From the NCBI GenBank assembly GCA_023627715.1, contig JAMAHW010000001.1, positions 620,001 to 684,000 of the forward strand: DNA of 64,000 nt, in the 5' to 3' direction. The notes beneath the pieces were generated by a model. That model did not search any database. It was not told the origin of the DNA and saw only the letters and a program-made list of their open reading frames with translations. The position numbers were made by a program, and so were the translations under genes. Within the stretch, counting starts at the first letter, position 1. Every line of letters starts with the position of its first letter. Positions 22,692 to 32,464 of the stretch are shown in pieces. Source of the stretch: Periconia sp. R9002. Lineage: Eukaryota; Ascomycota; Dothideomycetes; Pleosporales; Periconiaceae.

Positions 22692-23476
22692 TAAAGAAGA
22701 AAGAGGGGAGCCAAGAGGCGTTGCACAGATTGATTGATTGATTGCATTTTTGTGGTTTCTCAGCCTAAGGTTATATAGCAGATGCCGTTTACTAGCACGC
22801 GAGTGTTGATATCCCGCACTTACAAAAGCACCTTAGGTACCTTGTATATCTTCATCAAAGACATTCCTAAGTAGTAGTACTGCATGAGAAATAACCAAAC
22901 TATTTTATAGAAGTAGTCTCCTAATATTCCACTTACTTCTAAAGAAACTATAATTCTGAGAGGGATAGGTCTTTAAAACGGCATATGCAGAGAGGTGAGT
23001 GTTGTGATTACGGGCTATTTCCACACCTGGGTGACTAAAGAGGAAGTCAAGGGGATTGTTCAAGAGATGGCTTAAGCTCAAGACTCACCTGCTCCTTTTT
23101 TCGGATTTGTTTCAACGACTGTCTTCCTCTAATCCTATACATAGTATAGTTTTAAATGTCTTGTAGCGTGTAGGGAAGGCTGACCAAAGACCGGAAAATC
23201 ATAGTCAGCATTTTTGAGGTTTAAACCCATCAGGATTATTATAACAGGAAGAAATCCTCTACACCAAGCAGCCAGCGTTGCACCCATGGAAGCAGTGTTA
23301 CTCTTTGTATGTATGTTTGTGTGTCTGAAGCACAACTCAGGTACAAATCTGGATGTTTTTGCCAAGCCCCTAGAAGGGATTGAGTCTAGCTTATCCTGCT
23401 CGAGACAATCACCTCGTAGGACGATGCGTTGTATCTCAACAAACACTGTCGGTGCGGGGCGAGAGTGAAGCAGGCC

Positions 23477-25356
23477 ATGCGTCTTATCGATGTCGACACA
23501 ATCGAACTCAGGACCTTCGCGGAGCGTAATGCTCCGAAGTACGCAATTTTATCGCATACTTGGGGACCGGACGAGGTGACATATCAAGAATTGTCGTTGA
23601 TCACACGTATGCGATCTATGGCCAAAAACTACAGTGGTCAGATCATTCCACCAAATAATGATGAGAGCACTAGTGGTAATGTGGCTCTGATGCTCACTGC
23701 CATGGAAATGCTCCTCCATGGCGATCGGAATATTGGCGCTTTATTACCAGATCTTTCTGAAGAAGCTCTGATGAGAAGACAAGGATACGCAAAAATCGTG
23801 AACTCTGCGAAAGAAGCAAAAAGACTTGGCTATCAATACATTTGGTGTGATACCTGCTGTATTGACAAGTCCTCAAGCTCGGAGCTCCAGGAGTCTATCA
23901 ACACTATGTATCGATGGTACGAGGAATCTGCTGTTTGCCTGGTGTATTTGAACGATATCGAACCCTTGGTCTCAAAAATAACAATGGAAGACGCTGAGGA
24001 CGCTTTCGCTCGTTCTCGCTGGAGGTATTGCAACTCAGTTCAACATGAATATCAATAAGAGCTGACATAATTCAGTGAGTGCAGCCCGATACCCTGTCTA
24101 AAATCTTATCTAACCTGAGTATATTCGTAATAGTCACAAGAGGTTGGACACTTCAAGAGCTCATTGCACCACGCAATGTTAAATTCTATTTCCAGGATTG
24201 GACATTCATGGGCGACAAGGATCAATTTGGCGAAGCGCTTTCCAGCGCAACCGGCATCCCAACTTTTGTTCTAGAGAACGGAGATTTGAACGAAATCTCC
24301 CTGGCCAATCGTATGTCTTGGGGCGCCTCGAGACAAACTACGCGCGTTGAAGATACAGCATATTGCTTGCTTGGCATTTTCGATATCCAGATGCCCTTGT
24401 TGTACGGAGAGGGAGAAAAGGCTTTTATTCGACTCCAAGAAGAAATCCTCAAGACAACTGATGATTACTCACTTTTTGCCTGGCAAGCGTTCACACGAGA
24501 CGACAAGCGTGGATCCTGCCACAGAGGACTTCTCGCGCGGTCTCCTCAGGAATTTCAAAACTGCCAAACTATAGAACGAGAAAATAGTGCTTCAGCCTTC
24601 CCCATAACATCGACTCCGATAGGTTTGCGGGTACAGCTTGAGTTTATACCCCTTACCAAAGACACGAGTCTCTCTCTTGCGTTTATACGATGCACTAACA
24701 ATATGAATCAACGACTTGCAATACACCTGAGACGCATGGACAGCACGTCGAATCAATACGCCCGCGTGAACCCATCCTCAATTTTTCCCATCGACGATTG
24801 GCCCACAGGACAACTCAGAACCATCTATGTGCGCCAGAAGGTATCAGTTCCACAGGATTACTATACTCCTGATCTTCACGTCTTCCGCCTTCAGCGTCGC
24901 AAAACTGACTCCTCAGCATTACGCGTCCGTGTATTGACTGCATTTCCACCGAGTAGCTGGGATCATCAAAACCAGCAACTTGTTCTTCCAGAAGACAAAA
25001 GCGTCACGTTCTTTGCAGTTCTGTTCCTTCAAGGCCAAGCTTCTTATCAAGATCCACCTACTGAGTTTCAAGTCATTTTAGGACTGGACCGAGGTACCAA
25101 AAGTTATTGGTGTAAAGCAGTGACGTACAGATGGCCCAAGACAAGCATCAACACCCAGAGGTTTCAAGCCGTAATCAAAAAGGTTTTACCCCAGGACTTC
25201 TTGTCCACTTTGTCGAAGAATGATGATGCACGGCACGATATCTTTATTGGGGGAGACAATGACGATTTGTGTGTAAACATCAATGTGCGGGCTGGGACGC
25301 ACGGAGATTGTGTAGTTCTTCAGGTTTTGATAGATGGTTTGGAGAGCGGAAGATGA
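23477..25356 (+). CDS. HET-domain (heterokaryon incompatibility-type) protein
   Basis: HET-domain proteins trigger cell death on fusion of unlike hyphae in some fungi. Most, like this one, have no proven role. The start MRLIDVDTIEL is the usual HET opening. Motifs in order: YAILSHTWGPDEVTYQEL, the Lys/Gly region GYAKIVNSAKEAKRLGYQYI, WCDTCCIDKSSSSELQESIN, MYRWYEESAVCLVYLND, then TRGWTLQELIAP, RVEDTAYCLLGIFDIQMP and LYGEGEKAFIRLQEEI. The C-terminal ~300 residues have no recognised domain. One intron is needed; 24025-24119 (GT-AG) keeps the frame and gives 594 residues. It leaves a non-conserved SIFVIV insertion where the family has a phenylalanine before TRGW, so the splice site may have been altered. 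Its 5' region has a decayed copy at 19471-19700. Confidence 0.85.
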
Positions 25357-25818
25357 GTCCGATTGATATTGTTGACTTATGAGCGGTTCAGTCACGGGTG
25401 AAATTGGCATGGTAACAAATTCGACTACCATGCGATGGCATTATTCTTCGTCTCTTATGACGCATCGATACTCTTCGCTATCCATCTGCGCGGCCAAATC
25501 CATTTGCTATGGACACCGATGTTCTTCGCATGTATTCTCAATGTGTATCCATCATTGGCAAATCGTTACAAAATTGATGGTGTTCCGGATACAATGTTCA
25601 TTGCATGGTATCCCTTGTACGGTTACAATGGTTTGGTGCGCTATATCGACTTGGGAAATTGCAATCGGAGGCCATGAGAGTTAGGCAGCAGGCCAAGCCG
25701 GTCGGTCGCCGAATCGTCAGGAGAGCTACTCGAACGAGGGACACAGAATCCTCAAGGTAACGTCCACGACGGGTATCAAGTCAAAGAACTTTGTGTAACA
25801 AATCCCAGTGATGAGATT
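25357..25818. other. Spacer between convergent genes
   Basis: About 460 bp between the HET stop and the GPI-protein stop. An 80-codon frame at 25435-25677 (MALFFVSYDASILFAIHL) looks hydrophobic but has no homology I recognise and no promoter of its own. It is treated as spacer and 3' UTR. Confidence 0.4.
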
Positions 25819-26559
25819 TCAACCCACCGCAAGCATGACGGCAGCAGCCATAGCCAAACCCACAACACCCATGCCCACTTCCTTTCCTGTTGTACCTAAG
25901 TTGCGAGGCTGTTCAAAAATGGTAACGGTTGGTATCGGTACTCCTGTTACCGTTCTCCCAATGTCTGTAAACGAAGCTGAATTTACATTTGATGTGACTT
26001 TTGGTGGCGCTTGTGAAGTCGTTGGTAGCGATTCCACCATGAGCACTTCCTGCTGTTTCATGCCCATCGAGCACATCTCCACTGTTGAAGTTCGACTGCT
26101 CTTCAGGCCCCCGATCTTACAAACTTGCGGCTTAGGCAACGTGTCGCACGACGGTAAAGGCGGCATCGTAGCGAGTATTGAACTGTAAATACCTGGGCTT
26201 CGGTAGAGGGTGGGCATTTCACAATTAGTTTGGTATTCGAAACCTGCAGATGTTGACGTGCTGGCTTCGCTGCGAACGATGTACCAATTGAATGGTCCTT
26301 GGTAGAAAACTTGTGGACTGTCGCCGAAGGTAGATGTTTTGCATGGATCATTCGCCGTTGTTCGTGGAATACAGGTTATTGCGTACGTAGTTCCCATCCG
26401 GTCGTTCCCCATGGAAGAAGCATAGTATATGGCGGGACCGGTTCCATAAGGTGGTATAAGAGTGCTAGTTCCGACTGTGCTGAAGGTAGGAGTTGCAGTT
26501 TGCGCGGAAGAAAGGGAGATGAGACTGAACAAGGTGTACCCCAACAAAGCAGATGCCAT
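25819..26559 (-). CDS. Predicted secreted GPI-anchored protein, function unknown
   Basis: 246 residues. The first ~19 (MASALLGYTLFSLISLSSAQ) are a clear signal peptide with likely cleavage after SSAQ or SLSSA. The body is Ser/Thr/Pro-rich with six cysteines (AITCIPRT, NDPCKTS, QTNCEMP, PSCDTL, PQVCKIGG, VEMCSMG), suggesting three disulfides. A Ser/Thr stretch (~180-215) leads to a C-terminal hydrophobic tail (VGMGVVGLAMAAAVMLAVG) with no cytoplasmic residues, as in GPI-signal sequences; the small residues G-T-T-G-K before it could host the omega site. This supports a wall or plasma-membrane surface protein. I do not recognise the family. It is single-exon and sits in the accessory island. Confidence 0.72.
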   Translation of the reverse strand: MASALLGYTLFSLISLSSAQTATPTFSTVGTSTLIPPYGTGPAIYYASSMGNDRMGTTYAITCIPRTTANDPCKTSTFGDSPQVFYQGPFNWYIVRSEASTSTSAGFEYQTNCEMPTLYRSPGIYSSILATMPPLPSCDTLPKPQVCKIGGLKSSRTSTVEMCSMGMKQQEVLMVESLPTTSQAPPKVTSNVNSASFTDIGRTVTGVPIPTVTIFEQPRNLGTTGKEVGMGVVGLAMAAAVMLAVG

Positions 26560-27346
26560 TTGATAGTAGTGGAGGTTAGACGACTTGGTGAAATTTCGAA
26601 CGGTTATGGAGAAGGACTTGAGGGACGTAGCACGGGCATTAGGTCAACTATTAAAGTCTGCGATCTCTCGGAATAGCTAGGTACCTAGAACTGCGCCGCA
26701 TTTTTGTTACACGGAGAAAGGTTTTTTGGGGGCTGGCGGCGGACTGGTCAATTTGGATTGGAAGCCTGACTACTCATTGGCTTGGGGTCCAAGGTCGATG
26801 AACACATTGAATCCTACCAAAAAGGGTGAGCACAAAATGTCGCCTTGGTTGATGCCTAGAATACAGAAACAGATGGCGACAAGGTCTTGCCCCATACTTT
26901 CCATTTGGTTGTTCTGCGACGAAAACTTGCCGGTATGATTGGTCGGTACTGGGAAATTGGAGGATTGTGTTTCGAGTTCGGCAACTCGGCCTGGGAGCAT
27001 GGGCGAGGCCGCTGATGCGTGTCTGATCGCCTCATGAGCACCATTGCATCATCTGAATCCGCAGCTCACGAAGACAAGACTCATCAATGAGTACACATAA
27101 CTGCATCCTAAAACGGGACAATGAGATGATTCAATCATGGTATCTAAACGCTATGCAACCGTATGCGCAGGTGAGGGCACTACTACGCAAAACCAGGGAC
27201 GTCAAAGAGGGTTGGGTAACAACAACAACAACAATAAAACGCTATGCATGATTACAAATAAAAACTAGACGCGCCAGCGCATTTCGGATAAGGCCAATAT
27301 ACGTATTACATCTGTCACCAGTGTATCCAACGATGTACAACTCTGT
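26560..27346. other. Intergenic spacer
   Basis: 787 bp between the GPI-protein start and the deuterolysin stop, so it holds the GPI-protein promoter and the deuterolysin 3' UTR. A short (CAA)n run lies near 27220-27232. No gene is seen. Confidence 0.5.
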
Positions 27347-28672
27347 TTAACAATTCAGATTGATAGCTGGAACATGGTATTAGTATACTCCTTCACTTTG
27401 GTAACAGGAATCGAAGCTTACCATTCGCGTATATAGCGTACGAGTCGGCGTTGAGGATGGCCTGGCTTAGAGATAGCTTTGAAGCTGCATCGAAACCATA
27501 GCCAAGGTCGTCAGTTCCTGGGCTGAAGACGCCAGGAGCGTGAGTCGACTCGTGGATCACAGTGGTGGCTTGGTCTTGTCCGTGACACGTAGTGGCTAGA
27601 GCAGGAAGCGCTTTAAAGAACGTGTCGCAATAAACGATGGTGTTCGATGAGGGAATGGTGTAGGCCAGAACATTGGCGAGGCATCCGTTGGCAGTATCGA
27701 CACAGAGAGTAGTAGTTGTAGAGCCACCGCCGCAATTATCCGCTACCGCCTTGAGACGGGAGCTGACGGTGTTTTTGGTGCTAGCAGACGAGGATTTGAA
27801 ATATGTATCGAGCTTTGTACCAGAAGCCGCTGCGCTCGAAGCGGCAGAGGCCAGGTTTCTGCAGTTACCAACGGCAGTTTGGACAGCAGCGAGATTACTA
27901 CCAGCGCACCCAGGTTGCTGGATTACGGTCCTCTTGCTGAAAGCCTTTGAAACTGTAGCAGCAATCGCTCCATCAACAAGCATACTGAGCTTGTTCGACT
28001 CGTACGCGATACTACCGCTAAGTTCAGTCGAGTTTGCCACAGCATAAGGGAGGTAGCCTTTTGCGAATACATTGAAATCACCGCCTTCGTCAAGAGTGTG
28101 AAGAGCGGCGGTGTCAACGGTAATCGTCTTTGTTTCCTTCGGTGCTAAAGTCAAGAAGTCTTTACTGTCCAGTCCAGAAGTCAATAGCCGAATTTTGATA
28201 CCCTCAAATGGGATTTTGTTGCCTGTTCAAACAGTGAGAAACAATGCTTTAGAGTAACGCTTGAATCACATGACTCTCGTAAATTACGCGCCGCACGTTC
28301 GACGGACTTCAGCGTAAGCTTCGCTGACATGACTCGGGGTTCAGGCAACCCCTTGTCATACCAATCTGGCTGCTTCCATGACACCCAATTCATAGAATAA
28401 ACAGAATCGACAACTCCTGGATGGAAAGGGGACAGTGCGAACTTACTGCCTTTCTTTGAGAAGACTGACACCTTCTCCACAGGAAGCTGTTCATCTAAGA
28501 ATGTTCCTTTGCTCAGTAGGTTGAGTGTCTCGGCTCCGTTGTTGGTGACGGATACTTTGACTTCGGTATTACCCGACTTTTTTATGTCAATCGTCAAAGG
28601 TGACTGTTTGTTGGGTTGGAGAGTGAGCGCACTGGCGTAGGTCGCCAAAGCGGCGAGAACGAAGGTTTTCAT
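27347..28672 (-). CDS. Deuterolysin (M35 neutral zinc metalloprotease)
   Basis: Secreted aspzincin protease, made as a preproenzyme. Three exons: 28672-28447, 28222-27422 and 27366-27347 (the last only 20 nt), 348 residues. The signal peptide is MKTFVLAALATYASA. The propeptide (~17-175) carries VKVSVTNNGAETLNLLSKGT and FLTLAPKETKTITVD. A basic site AFSKR at the end of the propeptide is the likely Kex2 cut, followed by TVIQQPGCAGSN at the mature N-terminus. The zinc site is VIHESTHAPGVFSPGTDDLG (HExxH plus the aspzincin GTxD) then YGFDAASKLSL. The end, across the last intron, is YANAINLNC, the classical deuterolysin C-terminus; reading through the intron instead gives KLRFLLPK. Intron 1 is 224 bp, long for this window. 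A propeptide-like gene lies 1.9 kb away, divergent. Confidence 0.95.
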
Positions 28673-30542
28673 AGTGGTCGGGAGAATGGAATCGAAAAAA
28701 GTAATAAGAAACTGGAAGCGAATGACGGGATCCTTTGGATCTGAGATAGTGAAGAAACGAAATTGGTTGACAGCTCGAGAATCCGGAAGACGAAGGAGGG
28801 CGCGATTGTATTTATTACACTGGTAGAAGTCTGTGCTCGGGGAGGGATTCATGAAATCGGTTCAGGTAAGATTGTGCAGTTCGCAAAATGAGCTCCACCG
28901 TCCATATGCAGTAGAGCTAGCCTGTCCATTGGCATTGCCCCGGGGGATTCCCAAATGAACAGTGCCGCCGAGTGGGGGGCGTTTCCCAGACATGGACTCA
29001 AAACAGCTGGGGCATAAGTTTGAAACAAGGGGGCTAAGAAGAAAAAACACCAGCAACGATATCAACATATGCACGACCTCGACGATTGATTGATCAAAAT
29101 TTTGTACTTCTGGAATATTAAACAATTGGCAATACATAATGTCTTATTGGAGCATGCGTTGTCCGGTGGCTGTGTTCTTCGCCTAGAGTTGTTTTCAGAG
29201 GCTGGGAATGAAAGGCTCGCTCATCTACGTAGTACCAGCCAAGCATCACCGTAATCGTAAACTGCTAAATCAGGCCGCTTGTGGCGTCGGAAGACTTGGG
29301 GTTGATAGGTGCTGAACGAGGCGTTTCACAAGGATTCTCTCTTAATAAGGATACTATACCTTGGCTTTCACCCGCATCGTGATGAATTGGAAAGTTGTTG
29401 CTGCACGCTTTTAAGGCCATCCAGTTGCCTTCTATGGCTTGTAGAAGTCTCTAATGTGCCTGCAAATTGCTTCGTCAACTCGTTATAATTGGAAACAGAA
29501 CAATACACTGCCATACTAGCTTGTACTGAGGACTAACGGTAGGGTGTTTTAAATAGACTGGTATAGTGGAGAAGATATCACTTCTATCGATTGTCACATC
29601 AATCTACCTTGGATACAATGTGATATCTTCGTTAACGCTTGTAGGGAACGATCTAGACCTGAGCAGATTGAAGATCTTCATCGACAAGCGACAGAAAACA
29701 ATGGAGAACGGGAGGCTCGCAAATTCAAGGCAAAAAACGCTATGCTACCGGCAGAGGTTCGGAGATTGAGGTACAGTCAGCATGAGTGGCGGTGCGATTA
29801 ATGAAATCAAGCACCGCTTCCATTATGTCAGCGGGCAATAGGCATTCATTTATTATTAGACGAAGTTATATCCGAGTTTTTCCATAGTCTTTTATCTCAG
29901 ATAAAATTGTACACCTATATCGTGGGCACAAAGTCAGCTAAATTCAACCGGGGTGATAACTACAATGAGTGATGAATGTCTCAATATACCACTCCACGTG
30001 GTGTCTCGATAAAAAACGAGTCTGTACTTAGAGTTCAACACAGCTGTCGGCGTTTGATCATTTGTTATCATGCTTGATACACTGTCACTGTTGATTGTCG
30101 TCCTGCTGTACCCTGTCTTCTCCACCTTCACGTTTGGAAAGACTTTCAGCCGGGAACAACACAATTACGTTCGCCAATGGCGTGCAGCTTTCCCTGCGAT
30201 ATAGATGAATGGAACTTCCTAGCTTGGAGACGATCGTCTCGCAAACTCAAACATGTGTCCTTGTAGCCTCGTGAATATTTATACCCTTACAATTCCATCT
30301 CAGATCTGCTGGCCACGTTCGCATGTCCCATCCTTCCCGTTGTGCTCACGCTGCAAGATAAAAGCGCATCTCTCCTGCCTAAGTTGGCGATCCCCGCACG
30401 ACAGACAGCAAATAAAACAGAAGCGCTATCGATCCCGGCAACACATCATTGTATAACTTCCAGTCGTTACAAAAGACGGCTGTACTTTGGCGTGAGCCCG
30501 ATTTCAAACAATCACGGTATACCACTACCCACGCGACACCAA
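28673..30542. other. Divergent intergenic region deuterolysin / propeptide-like gene (1.9 kb)
   Basis: It contains the promoters of both genes. Sequence is AT-richer around 29480-29930. Only short frames (for example 29566-29769) with no features are present. A TATTTATA-like word lies near 30273-30280, about 270 bp before the next start codon. No transposon ends or RNA gene are seen. Confidence 0.45.
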
Positions 30543-31133
30543 ATGAATAGTCGAGCCGCCCTCATCGCCGCTTCCGCCATTACCATCCTAGGCACTTTCT
30601 ACCTTCTCCGACCATCGCCACCGTCAGACATCCTTACCATGTCCAAGCAAGAGAGCACAGCAACGACAAATGTCCCAGGCCTCGAATGGAAGCTATCCCA
30701 AATTTCACAGAGTCCGCCGTCCCTATTGATCACCTTGAAAAATAGCGGTCCATCCCCGTATACGCTTTTGAAATGGGGCACGCCATTCGATGCTTCAGCT
30801 TTAAACACTGGAATCTTCAAGGTCGTCGATGCAGACACAGGAGAAAATATCCCGACCGCATTTATCAAAGTCAGCAGAAAGATGCCACCGCCTCGAGAGG
30901 ATCTGGTTACTATCGCACCGGGCACGGAAGAAGCGACCGAGGTTGTATTCAATACACCGTGGATGCCCGAGAAGAAGCCTGCTAAGTACAAAGTCAAGGC
31001 TGAGGGTGCATTTACGGGCATCTGGGGGTCTTATGGTAGCGATGTTAAGGATAGTGATGTGGAGGCATACGTTGAATCCCCGTTCAATGGGCGAACGTTT
31101 ACGAGCAACGAAGCTGTGATGCTTGTTCAGTGA
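30543..31133 (+). CDS. Stand-alone deuterolysin-propeptide-like protein, membrane-anchored or cytosolic
   Basis: 196 residues, single exon. Residues ~5-22 (ALIAASAITILGTFYLLRP) are a hydrophobic signal-anchor. A second in-frame ATG with a good context (30639, MSKQESTATT) would give a soluble form. The rest aligns along its length with the propeptide of the nearby deuterolysin. TLKNSGPSPYTLLKWGTPFD matches VSVTNNGAETLNLLSKGTFLD, GIFKVVDADTGENIP matches EKVSVFSKKGSNKIP, and REDLVTIAPGTEEATEVVF matches SKDFLTLAPKETKTITVD. No HExxH and no protease domain follow; the stop comes where the protease would begin. A role as inhibitor, chaperone or decoy of M35 proteases is inference. No known family name is assigned. 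Confidence 0.75.
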   Translation: MNSRAALIAASAITILGTFYLLRPSPPSDILTMSKQESTATTNVPGLEWKLSQISQSPPSLLITLKNSGPSPYTLLKWGTPFDASALNTGIFKVVDADTGENIPTAFIKVSRKMPPPREDLVTIAPGTEEATEVVFNTPWMPEKKPAKYKVKAEGAFTGIWGSYGSDVKDSDVEAYVESPFNGRTFTSNEAVMLVQ

Positions 31134-31807
31134 GCATTCACAGAAGAATCCTGGGAGGGAACTTTGAAGGAACAATCCATGACATGACGGGTGATGCGAT
31201 ATGATAGAAAAACCATATTACATTTTCAAAGAATCCACTAGTTCCTCACATTTGTTATGCGCTATCTTTATGCGTCTTGGATTCTCGCGACGCCAATAGA
31301 TTTGGATGAGACAACGATAAAGAGGCTTCGATATCTACTTCATTTAAGGTTTATTTTCCACTTTTGGAACTGAAAGGAAAGAGCGATCAGTCCACATTCA
31401 GACTATACAGCTTGCCCTTCTTGTTCCCTTATCGACCTCCCATGCTTTCAACCGCCAACCCGGCACATTTTTCGCACATCGAAAATCATCTGAGTATACA
31501 AGTAGAGCCCGATCAAATAGAAGAAGCAAAGGTACAGATACATTACTTGCAGATGAACGTTCAACCTAGAGAAAATGAGAGGTTCCCTGACTGAATTTGT
31601 GCAGTTACACGATGATACTCACGTAGAACAGCGTGATTTGTTGACGCTTGCCATTTCAACCGTGCTGATCTACCTTAACAAGCACTAAATAGATTCGAAA
31701 ATATTTCCGCTACGCCATACAATGATGCGTCAAGCAATGCAAAATGCGTTCTCGTCTTATTCATACACGCTTCCCATGCTGTACAATGCTCTTTTATCCT
31801 TGCTCTT
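31134..31807. other. Spacer between convergent genes
   Basis: About 670 bp between the 3' ends of the propeptide-like gene and IMP1. It is AT-rich with only short frames, and marks the right edge of the accessory island. Confidence 0.5.
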
Positions 31808-32464
31808 CTACATCACTACCCAGTCCTTCTCACCGTCCTTCGCATACTCAAGCCCATTATTTAACCACTTCAACTTGCCCAACGAAAACCAACATAAGAC
31901 CTTGCTTTGTACCAACGCCAATGGCACCGGTCCATACGTCCTACTATCCGTACTCCATTCCAGGTTATCACCTTGGACCCAGCAATGCCCTTCAGGAACT
32001 CTGAACACCTCAGATTTGATATTCCCCCAGTCTCCCTCATCTGCCTTCTTCTCCAGATCCTCGTCCTCCCGCCCGAGCGATACAACGCTCACATAATCGC
32101 CCGGCATGCCGATGACGCGCTTGCACGCACTTTCTCTGGGCTTGTTGGGCGGTGTAAGCGTGATAACATCGCCGACTTTGATATTGCGACCCCGGCGGTA
32201 CCATCTCGAGTAGACGACCCAAGGTTGCCGAATTCCCTCATGTGGAAGGGTCGGCACCATTGAGACGCCGCTTGTGGGGGATATTCCACCGACGTAGGAC
32301 ATGAAGATATGGCCGAAGAAGTATATGCCAGCCACCCATTTCAGTTGCCGTATTAATGGTCCTTTTGGAGCTGCGGCGGATTGGTTGTGCGGAGGGAGGT
32401 ATTTGAGCGAGGCTGTGACTCGGAGCCGTGAGAAGAGGGTGTGACGTATTCGTGGAGGTGGCAT
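31808..32464 (-). CDS. IMP1: Mitochondrial inner membrane peptidase subunit 1
   Basis: Type I signal peptidase (S26) subunit of the inner mitochondrial membrane that removes sorting signals facing the intermembrane space. 218 residues, single exon. The N-terminus is Arg-rich (MPPPRIRHTLFSRLRVTAS). A membrane segment (LKWVAGIYFFGHIFMSYVGG) is followed by the catalytic serine motif SGVSMVPTLPHEG. The general-base lysine lies in ACKRVIGMPGD, and box E is VPEGHCWVQGDN with STDSRTYGPVPLALV. The SMVPTL and KRVIGMPGD pair is typical of Imp1; Imp2 has a different serine box and a longer tail. The length fits a subunit of ~190-220 residues. Confidence 0.92.
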   Translation of the reverse strand: MPPPRIRHTLFSRLRVTASLKYLPPHNQSAAAPKGPLIRQLKWVAGIYFFGHIFMSYVGGISPTSGVSMVPTLPHEGIRQPWVVYSRWYRRGRNIKVGDVITLTPPNKPRESACKRVIGMPGDYVSVVSLGREDEDLEKKADEGDWGNIKSEVFRVPEGHCWVQGDNLEWSTDSRTYGPVPLALVQSKVLCWFSLGKLKWLNNGLEYAKDGEKDWVVM

